DNA of 64,000 nucleotides from Kiloniella majae (GCF_002118315.1 NZ_MTSZ01000003.1:310001-374000), one strand, 5' to 3'; positions 1 to 8,489 are shown, counted from the stretch's first letter. Made by a program: numbers and translations. Notes: a model not told the origin generated them from the letters alone.

Positions 1-2
1 GC

Positions 3-209
3 GAATGCAGCATGACCCGCGGCTCAAACGACTTTGTTTTAAAGTTGGTTGCCCGCAATACCAGTCATGAAAACGAATTAACTGAAAAACTGACGGCTGC
101 GCCTCATGTGGCGACCGTGCAGACTATTCAGGTCATCAGAAATTCGAAAAATACCCCGGGGGTTCCGATTGATGACAACGATGCGCTTCTTCTGGGGGGG
201 CAAGAATAA
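3..209 (+). CDS. Lrp/AsnC-family transcriptional regulator, C-terminal part
   Basis: The window opens inside a gene whose last 68 codons are visible. The residues match the end of the ligand-binding (RAM/AsnC) domain of Lrp-type regulators: an ECSMTRGSNDFVLKLVARN strand-turn-strand segment, then a helix, then a final strand (VATVQTIQVIR) and a short tail. In this family the domain forms the dimer and octamer interface and binds amino acids, while the DNA-binding helix-turn-helix lies upstream, outside the window. An internal ATG at 12 is not a convincing start because the family-typical residues continue upstream of it. The regulated genes cannot be told from here. A bidirectional terminator follows. 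Confidence 0.7.
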   Translation, partial: ECSMTRGSNDFVLKLVARNTSHENELTEKLTAAPHVATVQTIQVIRNSKNTPGVPIDDNDALLLGGQE

Positions 210-243
210 ACCCTGTATCGCACTGTTGTATTAGATGAATAGT

Positions 244-284
244 AAAAGAAGCTCAGAATTTCTTTTGGAATCTGAGCTTCTTTT
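244..284. terminator. Bidirectional Rho-independent terminator
   Basis: A perfect 14-bp inverted repeat (244-257 and 271-284) surrounds a 13-base loop. The arms carry four A at one edge and four T at the other, so U-tracts form on both strands. It separates the convergent Lrp-type gene and the diguanylate cyclase gene. Confidence 0.85.
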
Positions 285-308
285 ATGTCTGGTGAGCATA
301 TCTAGTAT

Positions 309-1535
309 TCACATTTCGATAACGCAGTTTCGTCCTTTGTCTTTTGCTTTGTAGAGGGCGCGATCTGCTTTCTTCATCACGTCCATTGGATCTTCGTGCT
401 TTTCAGTCCGTTCAGACACACCAATAGATACGGTGACTTTGACCTTTTTATTTCCAGTGTTTTTTTGTGGCTTTTTCTTTGATTTTGTTGGCTTCTTCGT
501 GGGGCGATCTGATCCTCTGATAACAAAGACAGTTCCTTGAATACGTTCGCGGACTTCTTCCAGATAGTCGAAAGCCTCATCAACTGATTTCCCGGGGAAA
601 AGTAAGGTAAACTCTTCACCGCCATACCGATAGGCGCGGCATCCGCCACCAGTCTGATTGAGACGGGAAGAGACCATTCTAAGGACCTGATCACCGACAT
701 CATGCCCGTAGGTATCATTGAATTTTTTAAAGAAGTCGATGTCTACCATTGCCAGCGTATAACGACGCCCCAGTTTTTTCATGTCGGCAAGAAGTGCCCT
801 GCGTGCTGGAATACGGGTCAACTCGTCCAGAAAGGCCATGCGGTGGGATTCCTGGAAAAGGCTAAGAATGAGCAGAAGAGTCGCGAGCGTTATGAATATG
901 GGGGTGGCGGGTAAATCCCCGTACCTCAGGGCGGCCCCAAAAAGAGCGATGAGCCCGCCGAGGTATCCGGCGTCCATTGGTCTGTGTTTGATGATCAGAC
1001 GAACGGTTAAAATAAGTGCTGCAAGACTGAATGCGCCAAAGGAGAGGGCAGGCAAAGGCATCCAGTCCCCCCAGCTGGGACGCCATTGCATCGCATAGTT
1101 TAAATCAATCCAGAGATTGGAGAAAATGCCCAGATCGTTAGCGGGATAGCCAAGGGTGGCGATCATGCCGCTCGCGACGACCAATAAGAGCCCCTTGGTA
1201 AAGCCCGAAGGTGTTAAGAGGCCGCGTTCTTCACTGATTGCCAGCCCCATCCACGCTAATGGGATGAAAATAAATGCAGCAGAGGATTGAGTTTCTGACA
1301 TATCACTACTGAAATAGGCAAGGGCAACAGCAATAGCGAAACAAAAGACGGGGTTGGACTTTCTGAACCAAAGACAAAGCCCTGCACCTAAAACCGACAG
1401 GGTCGTTGGCGCAATGCCGAGTAACAGACCAATCGGTGCCGGATAGCTCTGTGGATAAGCCACGAGATAAATGGCCCCTGTGACAAGCAGAATTGGTGGC
1501 AGATATAGTTTTAAATAGTCCGAAATCACGGGCAA
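309..1535 (-). CDS. Membrane-bound GGDEF diguanylate cyclase
   Basis: The N-terminal half (about 225 residues) is a run of hydrophobic segments, probably six to eight membrane helices. It is followed by a GGDEF domain starting at LDELTRIPARRAL, with the MVDIDFFKKFNDTYGHDVGD metal/nucleotide motif and a GGEEF active site near residue 305, so cyclase activity (2 GTP to c-di-GMP) is expected. A stretch rich in Lys (about residues 345-365, containing KSKKKPQKN) is inserted before the conserved VSIGVS strand and is not usual for the domain. No EAL domain is present. The start is uncertain: the frame opens at a TTG (1535) and no strong ribosome site is visible. The membrane part suggests a sensor for an unknown signal. 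Confidence 0.88.
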   Translation of the reverse strand: MPVISDYLKLYLPPILLVTGAIYLVAYPQSYPAPIGLLLGIAPTTLSVLGAGLCLWFRKSNPVFCFAIAVALAYFSSDMSETQSSAAFIFIPLAWMGLAISEERGLLTPSGFTKGLLLVVASGMIATLGYPANDLGIFSNLWIDLNYAMQWRPSWGDWMPLPALSFGAFSLAALILTVRLIIKHRPMDAGYLGGLIALFGAALRYGDLPATPIFITLATLLLILSLFQESHRMAFLDELTRIPARRALLADMKKLGRRYTLAMVDIDFFKKFNDTYGHDVGDQVLRMVSSRLNQTGGGCRAYRYGGEEFTLLFPGKSVDEAFDYLEEVRERIQGTVFVIRGSDRPTKKPTKSKKKPQKNTGNKKVKVTVSIGVSERTEKHEDPMDVMKKADRALYKAKDKGRNCVIEM

Positions 1536-1631
1536 GGATGCTTTTCGAAAAAGAAAGACGTACGAACAGGCATTAACGCAAGGCGGTACTCTAGGAAAAT
1601 AAAAATGACTTTTTGTGTGAATTTTCCTTTC

Positions 1632-2840
1632 TTATTCGCCCTGTGAAAGCGCTTGTTTTGAGATGCGTTCCATTATGTCTTCAATTTCAGGACTGCTTGG
1701 TTTTTCTTCTTCATCAGCGTTTTCATCAAGGAAACTGTCAATATCTGTGTCTTCACTCAAGGGAATTTCATCAGCACTAATTACTTCTTCTTCGGTTATT
1801 CCAGCTTCTTCCATTGTCCCTGATTCTTCGGGCATTTTTGTTTCTGCTGACATTTCATCTTCGACATTTTCTTCTGATGAAGCCTCTTCTACAGTCTCAT
1901 TCTGAGGTGCATCCTGAGACAAAATTTGATCTTCGAGAGGATCTTCCAATCCTTCTAAGGGACTATCGATATCTTCTGCCGAAGTTGCCTCGGGCATAGC
2001 TTCTTCAGGGTCATTTTCTTCTGTGTCATTTTCTTCTGTGTCATTTTCCTCTGTGGGCAACACTTCTTCGAGATTATCTGCGATTTCGGCGATAATGTCG
2101 TCTTCAGAAGCATCAGCAATTTCTGTTTCGATGTCATCCTCTGATACTGCTTCCGAAGCTTCTTCTGCGATTTCGGTTTCTGAAGTATTTTCAGGGGAAA
2201 CATCCTGAGAGATTTCTTCTGGTGCGGATTCTAATGATTCCGATTCCAGAGAATCGGGGTCGCTTTCAGATTCGGTGCTAGGCTCCATTGAAATGTCGGC
2301 AACTTCATCGTCAAGGTCGTCGCTCGAATCGTCCATAGAAGGGTCATCTTCATCCACTGCTATCGTATTGTCGCTGTCAGCAGATTCCAGATCCGTCACG
2401 AGTTCTTCAATCTCGTCGATATCGCTGCCTTGTTCGTTTTCTGGGGCTTCAGAACTGTCGAGCTCTGGTGTGACTTCTTCGGGGATAGAGGTTTCTTCTT
2501 CTTCAGCAATCTCGTCTTCAGGTGCTGGAAGGGATAGGTCTGCGTCTGCGGATTTGTTTTCTATTTCAACAGGTTCACTTGTCATTGCTGAGATGCGTGC
2601 ATCCATATCCTGTAGTGTATTTGTCGTATCGCCCTTTTCTATAGACTGCAAAAGAGAGAACAGCATCGTGCGAAGTTGTTCGTTTTCGTATTCCAGTTTT
2701 CCGATGGTCTGATCCTTCTGCTCGGTAATGTTGAGCAGGGCAATCAAGCGTTGGCTGTAGCCTTTTTGTTGATCAGCGATGAGACCAAAATGTTCTTCAG
2801 CTGCTTCTACCCGGGTACGAAGTTCTTCTAAATCAGACAT
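1632..2840 (-). CDS. Highly acidic low-complexity protein with N-terminal coiled coil, unknown function
   Basis: I do not recognise this 402-residue protein. About the first 75 residues look like a coiled coil (LRTRVEAAEEHFGLIADQQ, then LEYENEQLRTMLFSLLQS). The rest is dominated by Glu, Asp, Ser and Ala with almost no aromatic or basic residues, and holds short repeats (EENDT three times). The C-terminal tail becomes ordered-looking again (IEDIMERISKQALSQGE), which may be a docking helix. No signal peptide or membrane segment is seen. The pattern, helix at both ends with a long acidic linker, resembles cytoplasmic scaffold or partner-recruiting proteins, but that is inference. It sits alone between a diguanylate cyclase and the rhodanese-metZ pair. 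Confidence 0.7.
   Translation of the reverse strand: MSDLEELRTRVEAAEEHFGLIADQQKGYSQRLIALLNITEQKDQTIGKLEYENEQLRTMLFSLLQSIEKGDTTNTLQDMDARISAMTSEPVEIENKSADADLSLPAPEDEIAEEEETSIPEEVTPELDSSEAPENEQGSDIDEIEELVTDLESADSDNTIAVDEDDPSMDDSSDDLDDEVADISMEPSTESESDPDSLESESLESAPEEISQDVSPENTSETEIAEEASEAVSEDDIETEIADASEDDIIAEIADNLEEVLPTEENDTEENDTEENDPEEAMPEATSAEDIDSPLEGLEDPLEDQILSQDAPQNETVEEASSEENVEDEMSAETKMPEESGTMEEAGITEEEVISADEIPLSEDTDIDSFLDENADEEEKPSSPEIEDIMERISKQALSQGE
2010..2054. repeat. Three tandem 15-bp repeats inside the acidic gene
   Basis: Three adjacent copies of gtcattttcttctgt (the third with one change) lie at 2010-2024, 2025-2039 and 2040-2054. On the coding (minus) strand they encode EENDT, EENDT and a related EENDP unit, so they mark recent in-frame expansion of the acidic linker. 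Confidence 0.9.
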
Positions 2841-2960
2841 GCCTGAATCCTATTTCAAAAGTATTTGAATAAAGTATTTGATGAAAAAGGTTTTAAAATC
2901 CCTAATTCTCAATATTAATAAGCGCCATTAACCAATTGCTGGGCACAAATGGAGATCGGA

Positions 2961-3383
2961 ATGGAACAAAATTACGCTGGTGATGTCTCGGCAGAGCAAG
3001 CTTGGGAAGTCTTGGAACAAGATCCCGATGCCGTTTTGCTTGATGTACGGACTATCCCAGAGTTCCAATTCGTAGGTGTGCCTGATTTGTCTGCTTTGGG
3101 AAAAGATACGCAACTCTTGCCTTGGCAGGTTTATCCGCAGATGCAGGTTAATCCTGACTTTGTGGCCACTATAAAGCAGTTGGGTCTTAGGGAAGATCAA
3201 TCCCTTTATATTTTATGTCGCTCAGGTGTGCGTTCTGTTTCAGCCGCAATTGCCTTAACAGCGCAGGGATATAATAAGTGCTTTAATATTTTGCATGGTT
3301 TCGAAGGACCAGCAGATGAACGCGGACATCGGGGAAAAATTGCTGGCTGGAAAGCTGCTGGTATCCCTTGGAAGCAAAACTAA
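2961..3383 (+). CDS. Rhodanese-like sulfurtransferase
   Basis: This is a single-domain rhodanese of about 140 residues. The active-site loop reads CRSGVRS, with the persulfide-carrying Cys, and is preceded by the typical DVRT/PEF opening (VLLDVRTIPEFQFVG). The family moves sulfane sulfur from donors to thiols. I chose the ATG at 2961, which has GGAG at 2951-2954; an in-frame ATG at 2949 has no ribosome site. It lies 71 bp upstream of metZ in the same orientation, an arrangement common in alphaproteobacteria, so a role in delivering or detoxifying sulfide for homocysteine synthesis is a reasonable inference. Confidence 0.85.
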   Translation: MEQNYAGDVSAEQAWEVLEQDPDAVLLDVRTIPEFQFVGVPDLSALGKDTQLLPWQVYPQMQVNPDFVATIKQLGLREDQSLYILCRSGVRSVSAAIALTAQGYNKCFNILHGFEGPADERGHRGKIAGWKAAGIPWKQN

Positions 3384-3454
3384 CCTGGAATCAACATGTA
3401 ATGCCCTAGGGGATGGTTTCCACAGGGCCTGAATAGAGTAAATGGAATAGAAAG

Positions 3455-4657
3455 ATGACGGACAGCAATTCAAATGCTTCAGCACGTAAGCTTCGCCCCC
3501 AGACTGAACTGGTGCGCGGTGGGCTCATGCGCAGTGGTTTTGATGAGACAAGTGAAGCGCTGTATCTGAATTCTGGCTATGTCTACAGTTCTGCGGAAGA
3601 AGCAGAAGAAGCCTTTAATGGTGATCGTGAGCGCTACGTCTATTCCCGCTACGCAAATCCGACTCTTTCCATGTTTGAAGAGCGGATGCGGTTGTTGGAA
3701 GGCGCTGAAGTTTGCCGTGGAACGGCAAGCGGGATGGCGGCAGTTAACGCGGCGCTTCTTTCACAGGTTAAAGCTGGAGATCGTGTTGTCGGTGCCAAAG
3801 CTCTTTTCGGCTCTTGCCTGTTTATTCTGAACGAACTTCTGCCACGCTATGGTGTTGAGACAGAAGTTGTTGACGGAACGGACTTGAAAGCTTGGGAAGC
3901 AGCCCTCGCCAAAGGGGCTAAAGCTGTTTTGTTGGAAACACCTTCAAATCCCGCCTTGGATATCATTGATCTCAAAGCCGTTTGTGATATGGCCCATGCA
4001 GCGGGCGCATTGGTCATTGTTGATAATGTTTTTGCGACGCCTATGCTGCAAAAGCCGCTGGAATTTGGTGCGGACATTGTTGTCTATTCAACAACAAAAC
4101 ATATTGACGGACAGGGACGTTGTATGGGCGGTGCCATTCTTTGTTCCCAGGAATTTGATGCTGATCATCTCAAGGATTTTCTGCGTCATACCGGCCCGTC
4201 TATGAGCCCTTTTAACGCCTGGACAATGGTCAAGGGGCTTGAAACACTTGCCCTTCGCGTTGATCGGATGAGTGATAATGCTTTGGCGCTGGCAAGCCAT
4301 ATTGAAGAGTTGCCGGGTCTTAAGAAGGTGATTTATCCCGGATTGAAATCGCATCCGCAATACGATCTTGCCATGGCACAGATGTCTGGCAAGGGAAGTA
4401 CGCTGATCGGTCTGGAGCTAGAGGGAGGCAAAGAAGCTGCTTTTAAAGTTCTGAACCGCCTTCGTGTAGCGGATATTTCAAACAATCTAGGGGATTCCAA
4501 GACCTTGATTACCCACCCTTCCTCGACAACGCATCAGCGTTTGAGTGAAGAAGAACGTCTGGCAGTTGGCATTACACAGGGCTTTCTACGAATTTCGGTC
4601 GGTCTTGAAGATGCCGATGATCTGAAAGAAGATCTGGAACAGGCAATTCGCGGATAA
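3455..4657 (+). CDS. metZ: O-succinylhomoserine sulfhydrylase
   Basis: A Cys/Met-metabolism PLP enzyme of 400 residues. It contains the family opening (SGYVYSSAEEAEEAFNGD, RYVYSRYANPT), the PLP-phosphate region (GTASGMAAVNAALL), the DNVFATP strand, and the PLP Lys in STTKHIDGQGR near residue 214. The C-terminal ITHPSSTTHQRL motif is typical of the group. It makes homocysteine from O-succinylhomoserine and sulfide in the cytoplasm. The MetZ type rather than cystathionine synthase is favoured by the neighbouring rhodanese and by the sequence start (RKLRPQTELVRGG). It is the last gene before a terminator. Confidence 0.9.
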   Translation: MTDSNSNASARKLRPQTELVRGGLMRSGFDETSEALYLNSGYVYSSAEEAEEAFNGDRERYVYSRYANPTLSMFEERMRLLEGAEVCRGTASGMAAVNAALLSQVKAGDRVVGAKALFGSCLFILNELLPRYGVETEVVDGTDLKAWEAALAKGAKAVLLETPSNPALDIIDLKAVCDMAHAAGALVIVDNVFATPMLQKPLEFGADIVVYSTTKHIDGQGRCMGGAILCSQEFDADHLKDFLRHTGPSMSPFNAWTMVKGLETLALRVDRMSDNALALASHIEELPGLKKVIYPGLKSHPQYDLAMAQMSGKGSTLIGLELEGGKEAAFKVLNRLRVADISNNLGDSKTLITHPSSTTHQRLSEEERLAVGITQGFLRISVGLEDADDLKEDLEQAIRG

Positions 4658-4690
4658 TGTAAGAGTTGTTCCTGAGAATAAGTCATAAAA

Positions 4691-4714
4691 GGTCACCTGT
4701 TCAGGTGGCTTTTT
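4691..4714 (+). terminator. Rho-independent terminator after metZ
   Basis: A hairpin (4691-4698 paired with 4703-4710, including G-T wobbles) with a four-base loop is followed by T residues at 4710-4714. It ends metZ and touches the stop codon of the convergent Lrp-type gene. Confidence 0.75.
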
Positions 4715-5144
4715 ACTTTTCAAAATGTGTTTTCAAAAGTGTCGATGTTGTTATTTGAGCGACTTCGGGGTAACCGGATATTTCTTCTCTGATTTCATTT
4801 GCTCGCTGCAGGCTATCTGTTGATAGCTCAATAATCATGTCGATATCTCCGCCGAGAGAATGGCAAGCTGTAATCTCGTAAATTTCTTCCAGCCGCGGTG
4901 CAATGACTTCACATGAGGGTTGATGGGTCTTAACAAGTAGGAAGAACGTCAAAGGCGTTTTTCTTTGCACCTTCTTTAAGGTGTAACCCTCGATGTCACC
5001 ATCCCTTTCCAAACGCTTGATGCGTTCTATCAATGCGGTACGGGATAGTTCGACACCTGCAGCCAGCTCTTTGATTGACGCACGCGCATTGTTGCGTAGC
5101 AGGGCTAAGAGTTTTAGGTCTTTGTGATCAAGAGATCGGGTCAT
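4713..5144 (-). CDS. Lrp/AsnC-family transcriptional regulator
   Basis: This complete 143-residue protein starts with the Lrp-type helix-turn-helix (LDHKDLKLLALLRNNARAS, ELSRTALIERIKRLERDG). The RAM ligand-binding domain follows: FFLLVKT strand, CHSLGGDIDMIIELST, and VAQITTSTLLKT at the end. Such regulators respond to amino acids and often control neighbouring genes. The cupin gene is transcribed divergently, 106 bp away. A short inverted repeat (AGTTAA at 5162-5167, TTAACT at 5178-5183) in that gap could be its site, which is inference. Confidence 0.88.
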   Translation of the reverse strand: MTRSLDHKDLKLLALLRNNARASIKELAAGVELSRTALIERIKRLERDGDIEGYTLKKVQRKTPLTFFLLVKTHQPSCEVIAPRLEEIYEITACHSLGGDIDMIIELSTDSLQRANEIREEISGYPEVAQITTSTLLKTHFEK

Positions 5145-5250
5145 ATTTCTAAAAATGGTATAGTTAAAATAACAGGCTTAACTGTACATCATGCCTATAT
5201 CATCGCTTTGGACAAGCCCTTACCATCAAAGGAGAATTAACTATTGAGTG

Positions 5251-5574
5251 ATGAGGTGCAAAGTGAAGTTTATAGAAACAGCCAAGTTTATCGGGAATGC
5301 AGCTTGGGATGCAATGGACATTGCACAGATCGAAGGGGCAACCGTCCGACTGCATTGGACTGACAAGCCTTATAAGTGGCATCAGAACGACGGAGATGAG
5401 GTTTTTGTTGTTTTGGATGGCAAGGTCAGAATGTTTTACAAAGAAGCAGGGCAAGAACTGGAACAGTTGATCGAAGCCGGAAATATATTCTATGCCGGAG
5501 ACGGGGACGAACACGTTGCTCATCCCGTTGGTGCTGCAAGAGTTCTGGTGATCGAAAAGAAAGGATCAGTCTAA
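5251..5574 (+). CDS. Cupin-fold protein
   Basis: A single small cupin of about 107 residues. Motif 1 is visible as KWHQNDGDEVFVVLDGKV, giving His, Asp and Glu metal-ligand candidates. Motif 2 includes YAGDGDEHVAHPVG, with two His. These proteins bind a metal and act as isomerases, oxygenases or small-ligand sensors; substrate cannot be assigned. The start is ambiguous: GTG 5248, ATG 5251 or GTG 5263 all fit behind the GGAG at 5231, and I chose the ATG. It is divergent from the Lrp-type regulator, which may control it. Its 3' end overlaps the convergent GNAT gene by 9 bp. Confidence 0.82.
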   Translation: MRCKVKFIETAKFIGNAAWDAMDIAQIEGATVRLHWTDKPYKWHQNDGDEVFVVLDGKVRMFYKEAGQELEQLIEAGNIFYAGDGDEHVAHPVGAARVLVIEKKGSV

Positions 5575-6027
5575 GCTGAGTTTCATACCTTCGTGGCTCG
5601 CCTCGAAACCGAGTTTTCCGTAAAATTTGAGGGCATCAGGGCGGGCTTTGTCTGTTGTTAACTGGACAAGTTCACAACCACGGTTACGGCACTCTGCAAT
5701 GGCCCATTCAAACATTTGGCTGCCAAGGCCAGAGCCACGATGACTGGAGGCTATACGAACACTTTCAATCTGTCCCCGCCACATACCAAGGCGAGAGAGG
5801 CCGGGAATGAAAGTCAGCTGAAGACATCCGATAATCTCTTCTGCCTGTTCAACAACGGCAAGGTACTGGTTCGGGTCTTTATCAATAGCTTCGAATGCCG
5901 TCCTGTATTTTTGATTTACAGGCAATGAAGCATCTTCGCGCTTCGCACCGAGATCATCATCTGCCAGCATGGAAATGATTGTGGGGAGATCTGATGCTTG
6001 TGCGTGTCTGAAAGTAATATCTGTCAT
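5566..6027 (-). CDS. GNAT-family N-acetyltransferase
   Basis: A single-domain GNAT acetyltransferase of about 153 residues. Motif A, the acetyl-CoA pyrophosphate loop, is visible as ASSHRGSGLGSQMFEWAI. It is followed by the motif B region (LVQLTTDKARPDALKFYGKLGFEASHEGMKL) with the conserved YxKLGF. The substrate is unknown. I chose the ATG at 6027; a GTG two codons upstream is possible. The gene converges on the cupin gene and overlaps it by 9 bp. Confidence 0.9.
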   Translation of the reverse strand: MTDITFRHAQASDLPTIISMLADDDLGAKREDASLPVNQKYRTAFEAIDKDPNQYLAVVEQAEEIIGCLQLTFIPGLSRLGMWRGQIESVRIASSHRGSGLGSQMFEWAIAECRNRGCELVQLTTDKARPDALKFYGKLGFEASHEGMKLSLD

Positions 6028-6107
6028 GACCACAGGATAGGAGTGATCACATTTCTCTGCAATGCGTTAATCCTAAAGTGCTAATAATCTAGCAAGAATA
6101 GGGGAGG

Positions 6108-7496
6108 TTACTGATATCCTAGCGTCGTCTCAACTTCTCTCAGACAGGCATCAATGATGTCCATGGCGTTTTCCATCTCTTGATGATTAGTGATCAAAGA
6201 AGGGGTGAAGGTCAGAACATTGCCCATGGTGGTCTTGAAACTCAGTCCCTTGTCCAGAGCTTGGTATAGGACCATATCGGCGGCATCATTGGCTGGTTCT
6301 CGCGTATTTTTGTCTGTAACCAGTTCTGCGCCGAATAAGCACCCCCGTCCTCTAACATCGCCGATTAGGGGATGGCGTTTTTGCATTTCCTGCAGACGTT
6401 CAAGTGCATAAGCGCCGACCTTTGCGGCGTTTTCGACCAAGCCTTCATCTTCGATAATTTGTAATGTTGTGAGCGCAGCCCGGGTCGTTACGGGATTCTT
6501 TTCATGCGTGTAGTGGCCATAGGCATAGCGATCCGCGATATCCAGTTCTGGGCGGCAGATAGTTGCCGCGATGGGAAGAATGCCACCGCCAAGGCTTTTT
6601 CCGACAACCAGAATATCAGGAATAACATCATCGTATTCGCAGGAGAACATTTTACCGGTTTTACCCAATCCTGTTGGGATTTCATCAAAAATCAGAAGAG
6701 CACCAAAGTCATTACAGGCTTTGCGAACTTTTTTCCAAAATCCGGGTGGGGCTATATAGGGTACTGCACGGGTTGGTTCAGCAATGACAGCGGCAACATC
6801 GCCTTCCTTTTCCAGGACATAGCGAATGGTATTGGCGCAGAGTTCGGCGGAGCCTTCTTTGACCCCCCAAGCGTTACGATAATCACCGAACGGGGGGACG
6901 TGCTCTGTTCCGGGTAACAGAGGGCCGATGGGGCCAGAACGAAACATTTCTTCGCCGCCAATTGAACGTGCACCAAAACCAGCCCCGTGGAATGAATCCC
7001 AGAAAGAAATTGTTTTGAAGCGTCCTGTTTTGGCCCGGGCATAGGCAAGGGCAATTTCAATGGCATCTGATCCCCCGGTTGCGAATAGAACTTTGTTTAA
7101 GTCACCGGGTGCAAGGCTTGTTAGTTTTTCAGCAAGTTCGACTGCGGGATCACAGGTAAAGCGTCGCGGTGCAAAGGGAAGATCATCCAGTTGTTGTTTA
7201 ATCGCTTTTTTCAAACGGGGGTGCCCATAACCAATGTGGTGCACATTGTTACCGTGAAAATCCATAAATCGATGTCCACGATTGTCTTCGATCCAGATAC
7301 CTTCAGCTTTTTTGATGACAGAAAGGCAAGGGGTGGAAACGGATTGATGAAGAAAAACCTCCTCATCTCTGCGAAGTAATTCCTTTGCGTCTTTATCGAT
7401 ATTTTTGTCATGCCACACTTTACGCCGTGGGGAATGATTAACGTCACCTTCTGCCCCTTGGGGTGTTTTCGTAGGGGATGGGATATGACTGTTCAT
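6108..7496 (-). CDS. Class III aminotransferase-fold PLP enzyme, possibly (R)-1-hydroxy-2-aminoethylphosphonate ammonia-lyase (PbfA type)
   Basis: A 462-residue fold-type I PLP enzyme of the class III aminotransferase family. Visible landmarks are FATGGSDAIEIALAYARA (cofactor phosphate), FWDSFHGAGFGARS, IFDEIPTGLGKTGK (PLP-ring Asp), the Schiff-base Lys in VVGKSLGGGILPIAA, and HYTHEKNPV. The N-terminal region (DEEVFLHQSVSTPCLSVIKKAEGIWIEDNRG) resembles, from memory, the group that includes the phosphonate enzyme PbfA, which eliminates ammonia from hydroxy-AEP to give phosphonoacetaldehyde. No other phosphonate gene lies in the window, so this assignment is tentative; an ordinary omega-transaminase is the alternative. 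A LysR regulator is transcribed divergently and probably controls it. Confidence 0.75.
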   Translation of the reverse strand: MNSHIPSPTKTPQGAEGDVNHSPRRKVWHDKNIDKDAKELLRRDEEVFLHQSVSTPCLSVIKKAEGIWIEDNRGHRFMDFHGNNVHHIGYGHPRLKKAIKQQLDDLPFAPRRFTCDPAVELAEKLTSLAPGDLNKVLFATGGSDAIEIALAYARAKTGRFKTISFWDSFHGAGFGARSIGGEEMFRSGPIGPLLPGTEHVPPFGDYRNAWGVKEGSAELCANTIRYVLEKEGDVAAVIAEPTRAVPYIAPPGFWKKVRKACNDFGALLIFDEIPTGLGKTGKMFSCEYDDVIPDILVVGKSLGGGILPIAATICRPELDIADRYAYGHYTHEKNPVTTRAALTTLQIIEDEGLVENAAKVGAYALERLQEMQKRHPLIGDVRGRGCLFGAELVTDKNTREPANDAADMVLYQALDKGLSFKTTMGNVLTFTPSLITNHQEMENAMDIIDACLREVETTLGYQ

Positions 7497-7572
7497 AGGA
7501 CTAAGGCCTTCGCAGGTTTTATTGATTAGTTCTGAACTATGAAATATATAAAGATATAAATCTAATTGGATA

Positions 7573-7596
7573 TTTTTATTATAGATATAATAAAAA
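7573..7596. promoter_or_regulatory. AT-rich inverted repeat, candidate LysR operator
   Basis: A perfect 10-bp inverted repeat, TTTTTATTAT (7573-7582) and ATAATAAAAA (7587-7596), is separated by AGAT in the divergent gap between the PLP enzyme and the LysR gene, 15 bp before the regulator's ATG. Position and symmetry suit autoregulation, but the AT richness makes chance symmetry possible. Confidence 0.45.
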
Positions 7597-7610
7597 TTTA
7601 TGGATATGCG

Positions 7611-8489
7611 ATGAATTTATCTCAGTTAAGAGCCTTTAACGTTGTTGCGCGTGAAGGAAGTTTGACGAGAGCGGCGGAATATCTGTCCATAAGTCAGCCA
7701 GCTGTAACCGCACATGTCAGAGCATTGGAGGAGAGATACGAACTTAGTCTTTTCCGACGAAACAGCCGTGGTGTTACCTTGACCGAAGTTGGTGAGGAGC
7801 TCTTAAAAATTTCGGTTCAAATCTTTGCACTTGAAAATGAGGCAGCAGAGCTTTTGAGTGCGACAAAGGAATTGCGAAGCGGAACGTGTCGAATAGCTGC
7901 GGGAAGTCCGTATTTCATTGTTCCTATTATTGCTGCCTTTCAAGAGAAGTATCCGAAAATACACATCGGCTTGAATATCGGAAATTCGCAAAAAGTAACC
8001 GCGGATCTCTTGGCAGAGAAAGTTGATATTGCCTTACAAACCGAATGGGAAGAAAACCCACTGGTTGAAGCAATTCCTTTCTATAGGCATCGCGTGGTTG
8101 TCTTCTGTTGTCATACACATCCTTGGGCGCAATCGAACAAGAAACACATCAGGCTTTCCGAGTTAAGTGCGGAAAAAATGATTTGGCGCGAGCCTCAATC
8201 AATAACACGTCAGGTTTTTGAAAAAGCCTGTCAGGAAAAGTCGCTCGATATTAAGCCGATTATGGAAATTGCAAGCCGCGAAAGCCTGTTTGAAGCAGTT
8301 GCCGCCGGTTTAGGTGTAGGGATTGTATCTTCACACGAACTGCCACGAGATCAGCGTGTTCACACGTTAAATATCACAGGTGCTGATCTGAAAACCACAG
8401 AGTATCTTTTAACACTCAAGCGTAGGAGAGAGCTCAGAATTGTGAAAGCTTTTCATGGTGTTGCTGAGCAATTTCAGAGTGTTTTGTGA
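7611..8489 (+). CDS. LysR-family transcriptional regulator
   Basis: The N-terminal winged helix-turn-helix is clear: LSQLRAFNVVAREGSLTRAA, then YLSISQPAVTAHVRALEERY. The effector domain follows from about residue 90 (CRIAAGSPYFIVPIIAAFQ, VDIALQTEWEENPLVEAIPF, EAVAAGLGVGIVSSHELP). I chose ATG 7611, which gives a normal N-terminus; a TTG upstream at 7566 would add an atypical leader. It is divergent from the class III PLP enzyme and is probably its regulator. The effector is unknown; a phosphonate is possible if the neighbour is PbfA. Confidence 0.9.
   Translation: MNLSQLRAFNVVAREGSLTRAAEYLSISQPAVTAHVRALEERYELSLFRRNSRGVTLTEVGEELLKISVQIFALENEAAELLSATKELRSGTCRIAAGSPYFIVPIIAAFQEKYPKIHIGLNIGNSQKVTADLLAEKVDIALQTEWEENPLVEAIPFYRHRVVVFCCHTHPWAQSNKKHIRLSELSAEKMIWREPQSITRQVFEKACQEKSLDIKPIMEIASRESLFEAVAAGLGVGIVSSHELPRDQRVHTLNITGADLKTTEYLLTLKRRRELRIVKAFHGVAEQFQSVL

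Noticed and set aside
2275-2712. Ser-rich plus-strand frame opposite the acidic protein
   Set aside because: It mirrors the Glu/Asp codons of the minus-strand gene; reverse complements of such codons give Ser and Leu runs. No start signal supports it.
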